Origin: Polyangiaceae bacterium
GTDB taxonomy: Bacteria > Myxococcota_A > Polyangia > Polyangiales > Polyangiaceae
DNA length: 64,000 bases
Direction: 5' to 3'
Assembly (NCBI GenBank): GCA_015075635.1
Contig: JABTUA010000002.1
Location: 2,422,708-2,486,707, forward strand
This document shows positions 1 through 7,311 of this stretch, in pieces (positions within the stretch are counted from its first letter, which is position 1; the number at the start of each line of letters is the position of its first letter). Below the pieces are notes generated by a model. It made no database searches. It was not told the DNA's origin and saw nothing but the letters and a program-made list of their open reading frames with translations. The translations under genes and the position numbers were made by a program.

Positions 1-1615
1 GACGCTTCGCGACGATTGGGCGCGGCGGCGCAAACCGAGTCAGCCGCTCGACGAGTGAAGCTCGGGGGTCCAGCTTAGCGACAGCGCCAGAGACCAGCGC
101 GTCGACATCGAGGTCACTCCCCTCCCATAGCTGGTATGCGTTCTTGTAGCGCCGGTAGACGATTATCGACGCCTGCTGCAGTCGTTTCAGGCACGCCTGG
201 AGCTCTGTGCGCGCCACGGACGGGCCGGTCGAAAGCGCGATTGCCAGGACATCCTCGGACGCAGGCAAACTTCCGGAATCCGCGAGCGACGTAAGCACAC
301 CCAATGCTTTGACGACTCTCGCATCTTCCGACCCCGCGTCCGTGGGAAGCCGGCGCAGGGCCTCTTCGACACGCGCCCAATGCTGCGAATTGCGGCCGTA
401 CATCCGCCCTGCGAATGCGCTAGCGACGTAGTCATAGAGCCTATCGAGTGGATACAACTGCGCGGTTCCGCCGCGGAGGTGTTCCTGCAGGCCATGCGGC
501 TCGTTTGCACCCAGGAAAGCGAAGAGCGAGCGCTCGTTCTGTGCCAACCGGCTTCGGAAAAGTGGCCCCACGCACAGCGCGGTCACAGGGTGGAGCGGCG
601 CCGCCTCTTGAAGCAGGGCTCTCAATCGCGATTTGTCGGGGAAGTCGATCGGGTTTGCGATTTCGGCGATGTTCACTGCGAGGCCTTGAACATCGGCGAG
701 CTGCTTCTGGGGCAATGGGTGGTGGTCGAACGCTGCTCCGATGAGCCGAAGAAGCTGCTCTGGTGGCTCGAGGAACGCGAGATCTTCGAAGCGGCCTTGG
801 ACCTTGGCCCACTCCTGCCGCTGGGCACTGCTCAGGCGCCCCGCGTACTGCTCAAACGCCTGATGCAGCATCACCACCAGAACGAGCGGGGTGTCCGCAC
901 TGCGATTTGCAGCTTCAGCGAGCTCCTGTAGCAGCTGCACGTCGGCGCCGTCAGGCTGGTGCGCCGCAAACTCGAGAGGCTTGCCTGCCTCGTCCAGGAT
1001 GAGCAGGAGCCCATCACCCGGCTGAGCTGACTCCTTCACCTTCGCCGCAGCGCGTTCGGTAAGTTCGACCACGTCGCGCGCGGTGATTTTGCGGCCAGCA
1101 GCGGCTCGCTTTGCGGCTCGCGCTACTTCGCCAACGATTGCGGGGGTCGCGCCGCGACCTCCCCAGTACTTGGCCAACGCGTTCGACAGCGCGCCCAAGA
1201 ACAGCTCCTCGAGAGTTCGCCGCTCGCCTGTAACGAGTACGGGCAACAGACCCCGTTTCGACGCCAATGGTCCGCCCTTGCCCAGCAGGAGCTGGCCGAG
1301 CTCAGCGTCCGCAGACCGCAGCAACGCCCGAGCCCGACCCTGGGAAACGGTCTCCGGCGCAAGCAGGCTAGCCAGGAAAAGCGCGAACGCCGACTTCCCC
1401 GTGCCGTACGGCCCGGTGACGCTCCACGCGCGCGTCCCGCTGCCCTTGCTCAAGCTCTGCCCAAGCCGACCGACCAGACTGCGGACGAGCGGAGTGACCT
1501 GGTAGCCGTCGAGCGCGTGGGGCTCCTCGGAGTCCCGCTCGAGGTGCACGGAACGCCGGTAACGCGCGCGGAGCGTGACAGCGTCGGACCAAGCAAACAC
1601 GGCTCGAGGCGTCAT
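1..1615 (-). CDS. SspC-like P-loop ATPase of a phosphorothioation-type system (3' end beyond window)
   Basis: The frame is open from an ATG at 1615 to the window edge, giving about 538 residues without a stop, so the C-terminus is missing. A Walker A motif GPYGTGKS lies near residues 68-75 and a Walker B-like LLLILDE near 203-209; the rest has no motif I recognise. The start overlaps the stop of the DUF4007 gene as ATGA, which implies translational coupling. A DUF4007 gene followed by a large ATPase matches the sspB-sspC order of Ssp-type phosphorothioation loci as I recall them. In those loci the ATPase supports sulfur insertion by a PAPS-reductase-fold SspD, which would lie just off the window. 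The assignment to SspC is inference from context; the ATPase call is direct. Confidence 0.8.
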   Translation of the reverse strand, partial: MTPRAVFAWSDAVTLRARYRRSVHLERDSEEPHALDGYQVTPLVRSLVGRLGQSLSKGSGTRAWSVTGPYGTGKSAFALFLASLLAPETVSQGRARALLRSADAELGQLLLGKGGPLASKRGLLPVLVTGERRTLEELFLGALSNALAKYWGGRGATPAIVGEVARAAKRAAAGRKITARDVVELTERAAAKVKESAQPGDGLLLILDEAGKPLEFAAHQPDGADVQLLQELAEAANRSADTPLVLVVMLHQAFEQYAGRLSSAQRQEWAKVQGRFEDLAFLEPPEQLLRLIGAAFDHHPLPQKQLADVQGLAVNIAEIANPIDFPDKSRLRALLQEAAPLHPVTALCVGPLFRSRLAQNERSLFAFLGANEPHGLQEHLRGGTAQLYPLDRLYDYVASAFAGRMYGRNSQHWARVEEALRRLPTDAGSEDARVVKALGVLTSLADSGSLPASEDVLAIALSTGPSVARTELQACLKRLQQASIIVYRRYKNAYQLWEGSDLDVDALVSGAVAKLDPRASLVERLTRFAPPRPIVAKR

Positions 1616-2550
1616 TCGCCTGCCCCCTTCGCTGCGCGGTTTCGGAAGTGCTTGTCTAGTAATCTGAGCTCTTCGCTCTCTCTATGGATCATTACCTGCC
1701 GAAGTCCGGCCGTCTCGTCGAATACCAAAGCTCCAGCCGTCGTCGCGCGCAGCCGCTCGAGCCTCATGAGGAGTGCCTCTTCTGTCAGGCAGAACACTCG
1801 ACCCGGAGAACCAGGTGCGAACGCAATGGCGTCGAGCGGAACGGTATTCGCGCGCTCCTCATTCCTTCTCAAGAACGCCGCCAGCGCCTCGGCAAAGACG
1901 TGGTCCGGAAGAGACGGATGTTCGCCTCGCAGCAGCAAGTAGTTCCCGCGCGCTCCAAATTCCCGCACCAGCCCCAGCTCGACGAGCGGGCAGTCCAAGG
2001 TTTCTTCGAGTGGCACCGTCCGAGTCGGCCGCGCTGGCACGTATGTGCGAACAAAACAGTCGATATCTCGCTTGAGGGAGGCCTCAGACACTCGCGCAGT
2101 TCGAACCTGCTGAGCCAGTCCCATCAGCCAGCCCAGCAGCTGCGATCGACTGAACTCGGGCTGCGGGAGGTGATTGAACACCCAATACCAGGTGGTCGCA
2201 CGGTCGGGTGAGCTGGCCAATTGCCAATGCAGCCACCATAGCGACGCGGGGTCTTCCAGATATGGATCCCAGCCGTCCACACCGAGCAGACGCTCCCCGA
2301 GCTCTGTCACCCTGAGCTGTCGGCCACGGTTGTTTGGCACGTCTGGATCTTCCTCGACGATGCCGCACGACAACGCCCAGTGGCGCATCGACCGAACCAT
2401 GTTCTTCCCGACGCCGAACTGGACCATCGCGTCGTCCGAGCCAAACACTGAAGGGTCACTAAACACCCCATCGTAAGCTTTGCTCAGCCACGTGTACCGG
2501 AACGGGAAGGTTTCGTGGCCGGCGAATGAGGTCTGCTCGGGGGCAGTCAT
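1612..2550 (-). CDS. DUF4007 family protein, SspB-like nickase candidate
   Basis: This 312-residue protein opens with the typical DUF4007 pattern: FAGHETFPFRYTW, then KAYDGV, then a VGKNMV segment near residue 50. It has no membrane segment. DUF4007 proteins accompany PAPS-reductase-like sulfur transferases in phosphorothioation loci. To my knowledge SspB, the nicking component of single-strand Ssp phosphorothioation, belongs to this family. The gene sits directly behind a small HTH gene (the HTH stop abuts this ATG) and overlaps the downstream ATPase by ATGA, so the three form one operon. Family assignment is firm; the nickase role is inferred. Confidence 0.85.
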   Translation of the reverse strand: MTAPEQTSFAGHETFPFRYTWLSKAYDGVFSDPSVFGSDDAMVQFGVGKNMVRSMRHWALSCGIVEEDPDVPNNRGRQLRVTELGERLLGVDGWDPYLEDPASLWWLHWQLASSPDRATTWYWVFNHLPQPEFSRSQLLGWLMGLAQQVRTARVSEASLKRDIDCFVRTYVPARPTRTVPLEETLDCPLVELGLVREFGARGNYLLLRGEHPSLPDHVFAEALAAFLRRNEERANTVPLDAIAFAPGSPGRVFCLTEEALLMRLERLRATTAGALVFDETAGLRQVMIHRESEELRLLDKHFRNRAAKGAGE

Positions 2551-2778
2551 CTACTGCCTCCCTCGGCCATTCGAATCTTCCGGTTTCGCGCGTTCTGCCT
2601 GTCGGGCCACGAACGCCTCGAGATCGGTTCGCCGGCACCGCACTGACCGGCCCACCCGAAACGATGGCAGGCTCCCGTCCTTCACCAGTCCGTAAACCGT
2701 CTTGGGCGTCACGCGAAGGTACTCGGCCACTTCTTGCACGGTGAATACCTGTCCAGAATTGGTTCCACTGGGTTCCAC
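2551..2778 (-). CDS. Excisionase-type helix-turn-helix protein
   Basis: This 75-residue protein is almost entirely one MerR/excisionase-like HTH_17 domain. Its sequence runs FTVQEVAEYLRVTPKTVYGL, then a basic wing SFRVGRSVRCRR and the closing DLEAFVAR helix. Such proteins bind DNA and either regulate a neighbouring operon or serve as recombination directionality factors. No integrase is visible nearby, so a regulator of the following DUF4007-ATPase operon is more likely. The stop codon immediately precedes the DUF4007 start codon. Confidence 0.85.
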   Translation of the reverse strand: MEPSGTNSGQVFTVQEVAEYLRVTPKTVYGLVKDGSLPSFRVGRSVRCRRTDLEAFVARQAERAKPEDSNGRGRQ

Positions 2779-2845
2779 GAGGAGGCACCCTATTCCACGG
2801 GTCCGGGCTGGGTAAAGCCGAAACTGCTCCCCATCTGTCTAGTGC

Positions 2846-4330
2846 TCATCCGCCCAGATCGGTAGGTGCCCGGGGTATCAGGCTGTGACCGGAAATGTCC
2901 CATCCCGCGCCCTTGAGAATCTCGCCCCACTCGAGCCGCGTCCCGATGTTCGGCTGGGACAGCAGCCCGGCAGCCTCTTCCGCGTCGGAGAGAGCGCGGA
3001 ATCGTTCGTAGTGCGGGTAGCTGGTGGTCACGAACGCCTCCTTGCGATGCAGCACCGGCGGGTTCGCGTAGTGGCTGTATTCGCGGATGCCGTACGACGC
3101 CTTGGGCAAGTAGACGCGAATGCTTCGTTGCAGCGCCGGATGCGCGACATTGTCAAAGTCCTCGTAAGTGAGGAACGACACCGTGCGGCCGTCGAGCCCG
3201 ATTTTAGCGATGTTCCACTCCACCGAACCGACCACGCTACTCGCCGCGAAGATCACCAATCGCAAGAGCGCCGGTAGATCGTCCTCGATTGATTGATGAA
3301 TGTAGAGGTCGCCGGGAAGTAGCTTGCCTAGCCCACAGGACCGGCAAGTCTCTTTGACCAGGTCGGGCTGACCCAGGCGAAACAGGAACTCCATCGCGTC
3401 CTGAACGGCCGCCGCGTAGTTCGGCCAGATCGCCTTGATGTCTTGCCGAATAGTTGAAGGCAGCACGTTGAAGGGCAACGGGCGGATCCCCTGCAATCGC
3501 AGCATTGCGAAGTAGGTGATGATGTCGTCTCGCCGCTGCTCGCGCGAGCCTTTGAACGCTTCGGCATTGATGTGGCGGAGCGTGAGGCGCTCTATCCGTT
3601 GTGGCGAACCGAAGGCATCGGCTAGCTTTCCGAAGTCTTTGAACTCTTCAGGAAGTGGAACCCGACCGAGCCGATTCGCCAGCCGGACAAACTTCCGCGC
3701 CACCGGACTCTTCTTGAATTCCTCGATGAGGTCGGTCCGGTACTCGAGTCGGCGAGTGAAGGCGCGACTGGCAATGAAGTCCGCCTCAGCGTCCTGGCTC
3801 GGGAAGACGTAGACCGTGCCGAGCCCTCCAACGTAGGGGCGAACACCGAGGACGTCCTGAACGAACTCCTTGAACTCGGTCTGGGTGTAGAGCTTCTGGA
3901 ACGTCTCCCGACCCGTCAGGTATCCATCCCCGAACTCGACGAAGTTCTCGGGAACGCTGTCCACGCGCACGGACACCACGAGGACCTTCCGAGCAATCGC
4001 GAATGCTCGCTTCAGCGCCTCTCTGCGTTCGGCGGGGTTCTCGATGACGTTCAGGACGTAGCCGAGGTTGACCACATCGGCCGGCGCGACTCTGGCCGCT
4101 GGTCGGTGCTCCGGGTCCCAGCCGTCCACACCCGCGCACTTCCCGCTCAGGAACTTCAGGTCCCCACCGCGTCCGCAGCCGTAGTCGAAGAAGGTCGTCT
4201 CTTTGGTGATGAGCCCATCCGCGAGCGCGACCGAAACCGGCCGCGATGCCCGATATCGCTGCATCGCGGTGCGGCCCCTGCGAACGCTCGGCTGTTCGCC
4301 CTCTACGCCTTCGGTCTCCGGCTCCAGCAT
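2846..4330 (-). CDS. DNA phosphorothioation-associated putative methyltransferase
   Basis: This 494-residue protein starts with RGRTAMQRYRASRPV and a SAM-binding motif I, FDYGCGRGGD, near residues 48-57. It continues with ADVVNLGYVLNVIENPAERREA, the hallmark of the dnd-associated methyltransferase family (TIGR04096). A Cys pair in CRSCGLGKLLPGD lies past the middle. The family is recognised because it co-occurs with dnd/ssp genes; its substrate is not known to me. It is the first gene of the minus-strand run and is divergent from the SBD-like genes. It is the best single marker that this island concerns phosphorothioate DNA. Confidence 0.88.
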   Translation of the reverse strand: MLEPETEGVEGEQPSVRRGRTAMQRYRASRPVSVALADGLITKETTFFDYGCGRGGDLKFLSGKCAGVDGWDPEHRPAARVAPADVVNLGYVLNVIENPAERREALKRAFAIARKVLVVSVRVDSVPENFVEFGDGYLTGRETFQKLYTQTEFKEFVQDVLGVRPYVGGLGTVYVFPSQDAEADFIASRAFTRRLEYRTDLIEEFKKSPVARKFVRLANRLGRVPLPEEFKDFGKLADAFGSPQRIERLTLRHINAEAFKGSREQRRDDIITYFAMLRLQGIRPLPFNVLPSTIRQDIKAIWPNYAAAVQDAMEFLFRLGQPDLVKETCRSCGLGKLLPGDLYIHQSIEDDLPALLRLVIFAASSVVGSVEWNIAKIGLDGRTVSFLTYEDFDNVAHPALQRSIRVYLPKASYGIREYSHYANPPVLHRKEAFVTTSYPHYERFRALSDAEEAAGLLSQPNIGTRLEWGEILKGAGWDISGHSLIPRAPTDLGG

Positions 4331-4444
4331 CGCGGTCCTTAGAATACACCGGCTTCCGCGGACCGCATGCCGGATGAGGCTAGACGCGGCCCCTCCGCGC
4401 CTGTTTGATCCTGGGCGGCGGAATACCGGGAGGAGCTAACCAAG
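4331..4444. promoter_or_regulatory. Divergent intergenic region of the PT island
   Basis: These 114 bp separate the methyltransferase (minus) from the SBD-like gene (plus) and must carry promoters for both directions. A purine-rich stretch, GGGAGGAGC, about 15 nt before the ATG at 4445 is a candidate ribosome-binding region. I see no clear palindrome. Function is inferred from position only. Confidence 0.4.
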
Positions 4445-4888
4445 GTGGAAAAGAACTGGGAAGACGCACTCACTTCTCTGAAGGTCGGCTCGAGCGGCGG
4501 CAGACCGGCAGTGCACAAGCCACTACTGGTTCTGATGCTCATTGCGCGGGCCCAGTCAGGAAAGGGGAACACCGTCGCCTACAAGGATGTCGCTGACGAC
4601 CTTGCGAGCGCGATCCAGCAGTTCGGGGGAGCAAAGAAGGCGAACGCGGCCCTCCCGTTCGTGCACCTCCAGAGCGAGGGATTCTGGAAGGTTCGCGAAG
4701 GGGAAGACGAGTACAAGAAGTCCGGCAAGGCCCTCAAGGACGCGGTCGGCGAGGTCGATGCACGGCTATGGAAGGAGCTCGTCAGCAAACCGGAGATGGC
4801 AAAGCGCGTGGCAAAGAGGCTTTTGGAGAAGTACCTGCCGTCGGACGTTCGCGGTCAAGTCACGGCCAAGCTTGGGCTGAAGACCTGA
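4445..4888 (+). CDS. Stand-alone sulfur-binding-domain (SBD)-like protein
   Basis: This 147-residue protein resembles the N-terminal SBD of phosphorothioated-DNA-binding restriction endonucleases such as ScoMcrA. It has KPLLVLMLIARAQSGKG, a middle KDVADDLASAIQQFG (compare EVE..L..LL..FGP), then LPFVHLQSEGFWKV (compare PFWRL..DGLW). In full enzymes the SBD is followed by a nuclease domain. Here the protein ends with a helical tail and no nuclease motif. It is followed after 14 bp by an SBD-like/nuclease gene, so the pair may act together to recognise PT sites. SBD homology is by pattern and not by structure search. Confidence 0.7.
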   Translation: MEKNWEDALTSLKVGSSGGRPAVHKPLLVLMLIARAQSGKGNTVAYKDVADDLASAIQQFGGAKKANAALPFVHLQSEGFWKVREGEDEYKKSGKALKDAVGEVDARLWKELVSKPEMAKRVAKRLLEKYLPSDVRGQVTAKLGLKT

Positions 4889-4902
4889 ACGGCGGTGAGC
4901 TG

Positions 4903-5838
4903 ATGAGGTTCGATGAATTCTGCCGGCGCGCCGATAACCTTCGCGTAGATCGCGCGCGCGGACGGGCGAAGCCGTACAAGCCCCTGCTCCTCGCGGCGGT
5001 CGTGATGATGATCGCGAAGCGGAAAGTCGCGTCGCCCGAAGTTGCTCTGGACGACGGCCTCAAGAGCGCGTTCGAGCAGCTCCTTCGCGCCATCTATCCC
5101 GACTGGCCTTACAAGGTGGACGTCAGACTACCGTTCCGTCACCTCGAACGTGACGGGATCTGGCAGCTGGTCCCGATCCAAGACGCGATCCCAGACTACG
5201 TTCAAGCCGTCGCGTCCAAGGCAAGGGCCTACAAGATCCTGCGCAGCGTCGCGTTCGCACGCCTCGACAGAACCGTCTTCGCCGAGCTCGTGAAGTCCCC
5301 AACGGCGCGACTCCACCTTCTGACGATTCTCTTCAAGGCCCTTGATCGGGATGCGTTCAAGCGGGCCTTGGGGTTCGTGCTCGAGATGGTCTACGCCGAT
5401 GAAGGCGCGCCATCAGTGCCCTTGGTTCACCTGGATTGGACCGAGAGGGCGATCGAGGAGTACCTCCAGCGCAACTGGCAGAACACTCCCTTTGCGGAGC
5501 TCGGGATTCAGCTCTGCTCTCAGGAGAAAGACGGCATCGCAGGTCGTCAAGTGTTCACTCACGTGAGCCAGATCGACCTACTCGGCGTGGACGCCAAGCG
5601 GCGACACTGGTGGGTGTTCGAGCTGAAGAAGGGTCGCCCGCCCGATGCCGTTGTGGGACAGGCGAGCCGGTACGTCGGCTGGATGCAGAACGTCCAACGG
5701 AACGGAAAGCAGATGAACGCGAAGGGCGTCGTGCTCGCTGAACGCTGCAGCGAGAAGCTGGAATACGCAGTGCGCGCACACAAGAATCTGTCACTGTGGA
5801 CGTTTGACTCGGAGTTCAACTTCCAGAGGGTGGAATAG
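4903..5838 (+). CDS. SBD-like / NucS-like PD-(D/E)XK nuclease, candidate PT-dependent restriction enzyme
   Basis: The protein has 311 residues from the ATG at 4903; an earlier in-frame ATG would overlap the preceding gene. The N-terminal third is SBD-like: YKPLLLAAVVMMIAKRK near residues 25-41 and LPFRHLERDGIWQL near 76-89. The C-terminal third has a PD-(D/E)XK core: QIDLLGVD with D225, WWVFELKKG with E240 and K242, then GQASRYVGWM. This resembles NucS/DUF91-type nucleases. The combination suggests an enzyme that senses phosphorothioate and cuts DNA. Its stop lies 3 bp from the stop of the convergent PLD gene. The nuclease fold is well supported; the PT dependence is inferred. Confidence 0.75.
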   Translation: MRFDEFCRRADNLRVDRARGRAKPYKPLLLAAVVMMIAKRKVASPEVALDDGLKSAFEQLLRAIYPDWPYKVDVRLPFRHLERDGIWQLVPIQDAIPDYVQAVASKARAYKILRSVAFARLDRTVFAELVKSPTARLHLLTILFKALDRDAFKRALGFVLEMVYADEGAPSVPLVHLDWTERAIEEYLQRNWQNTPFAELGIQLCSQEKDGIAGRQVFTHVSQIDLLGVDAKRRHWWVFELKKGRPPDAVVGQASRYVGWMQNVQRNGKQMNAKGVVLAERCSEKLEYAVRAHKNLSLWTFDSEFNFQRVE

Positions 5839-5841
5839 GAC

Positions 5842-6771
5842 TCAAGAGTTGCCCCGTCGGCGGACAAGCACCTCAGAGTACTTCGGCGTCTCAAACTCGT
5901 AGCGAGTCGGCGTGAAGTATCGGAGCCATCGGATACAGCGCTGTGTGAGGTCTGTCGCGTTCTCGGGCGCGGAGCGTTCGTCGAGATACTCTCGAACGAG
6001 CGTCCTCAACTCCCCGAACCGTCGCGGGACCGCCGCGAATGAGTCGATTCGGAGTAGCAGCGGATGTTGGCGTAGTACAACCGCCACCGCGTCGCGGAAT
6101 CCGTCCGCGCCCAGCCCACGGGGGAGGTCGAAGTACGCAAGGTCGCGTTCGGCGTCCGCACGAGCTCCGGCCGCAACAGATTCGTGGTCGCCCGCATAGA
6201 CTGCGCGCAGATTCTCCGGATTCCGCGAATATGGTACCCAGCAGGGGCCCGGATTGCTCGCAGCCAGCAGCTCCGCGGGTGCTCCTTCTTGACTGGGGGC
6301 GACGGCGATCATCGCGGCCGCAGCCGCCACCATGTCTCTAGTGTCTCCGTCCGCGAGCACCGCCTGCCGCATCAGTTCAGTCTCGAACGAAGCGAGAACG
6401 CCGCGCGCTTCGAAAGGTCGGGTCAGTAGCTCGAAATTTGAGTTTGGCGCCCAGCCTAGCGCCGTCGCTGTCAGGTTCGCCGAGCCGACGAGTACAGTGT
6501 CATCGCCGCGGTAGTACTTGGCGTGCAGGTCGTGGCGCAGAAACAAGACGCCAGCCCTCCTGCGGCATAGAAGCTCAAAGACCTCAAGGTCGCTAACCCC
6601 AGTGGCGACCTCAACTGGTCGCCATCTTGTTACCACTCTGATCGGTACCGCCGGATCAACCACGGACATCAGTCGCGCGAGTGTCGCTGTCTTGCAGAAC
6701 GGCGCGGCAAGCAGAACCTCCTTGCGCGCTTCGCTGCAAAGCCGCAGCAGTGCCTCGCCAGGCCTATCCAT
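5842..6771 (-). CDS. Phospholipase D-like nuclease domain protein
   Basis: From the ATG at 6771 the protein has 309 residues. A single HKD motif, HAKYYRGDD followed by VGSANLT, lies near residues 83-101, so an active site would need a dimer, as in Nuc and DISARM/DrmC-type nucleases. The first 57 codons of the longer frame are antisense to the preceding gene and lack a domain, hence this start. It overlaps the end of the upstream 171-residue gene by 8 nt and is the last gene of a helicase-GHKL-small protein-PLD operon. A role as the nuclease effector is inferred from that context. Confidence 0.82.
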   Translation of the reverse strand: MDRPGEALLRLCSEARKEVLLAAPFCKTATLARLMSVVDPAVPIRVVTRWRPVEVATGVSDLEVFELLCRRRAGVLFLRHDLHAKYYRGDDTVLVGSANLTATALGWAPNSNFELLTRPFEARGVLASFETELMRQAVLADGDTRDMVAAAAAMIAVAPSQEGAPAELLAASNPGPCWVPYSRNPENLRAVYAGDHESVAAGARADAERDLAYFDLPRGLGADGFRDAVAVVLRQHPLLLRIDSFAAVPRRFGELRTLVREYLDERSAPENATDLTQRCIRWLRYFTPTRYEFETPKYSEVLVRRRGNS

Positions 6772-7279
6772 CGCCGAACTTCGGATCGGCGTCGAGGAGC
6801 CTGCGGACCGCCCGCCCCCAATCTGTCCGCGCGTCGGCGGCTTGACTGGAGAGTCGGCCGTCGGGCTGTTCCAGTTCGAAGCGAGCCCACCCCGCGAGGA
6901 GTGTGAGAACCGCTGGCGATGCCCATTCCCCAGATGCTTCAAGCCGCCTCACGAACGGATGCTCACTGTTCAGCACAATCGTGACGCGCGCACCGACGTG
7001 TCGGACGTCGAACACACTTGGAGTTCGGGTGCTCCCAATGCGGAACGAAAACTCCAGCCCATCTGACAAGCACATGGCCTCCGTGCCGCGCTTCCTGAGA
7101 TGGGTGCTGCCTGGCGGGGTTTTTTCCAGGGCCGCCTCGAGCCGACGGCGGAGGTCGTTGGCCTTCTCGCCAGTGTCGGGCAGGCCTTTGAGCGCGCGCT
7201 GCATGTCCGATATCGCGCCGGTTCGCAGTGCCGATCTCGCGACTTCATACGCCCGCTTTCTGTCCAGCTTGCCAAACAT
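6764..7279 (-). CDS. Small partner protein sharing a domain with the GHKL ATPase
   Basis: I do not recognise this 171-residue protein by name. Its C-terminal half contains VTIVLNSEHPFVRRLE, then LLAGWARFELEQPDG and DWGRAVRRLL. This matches in order the C-terminus of the upstream GHKL ATPase (VITLNTAHPAYDHLV, LLTAWARYEDEEPDG, DWGRVARQFL). The N-terminus is helical and basic. It sits 32 nt after the ATPase and overlaps the PLD gene. The shared domain suggests the two proteins dimerise or bind a common partner. Confidence 0.75.
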   Translation of the reverse strand: MFGKLDRKRAYEVARSALRTGAISDMQRALKGLPDTGEKANDLRRRLEAALEKTPPGSTHLRKRGTEAMCLSDGLEFSFRIGSTRTPSVFDVRHVGARVTIVLNSEHPFVRRLEASGEWASPAVLTLLAGWARFELEQPDGRLSSQAADARTDWGRAVRRLLDADPKFGDG

Positions 7280-7311
7280 CCTTGACCTCAGCCTGCTCGG
7301 GCCGCTCGGCG

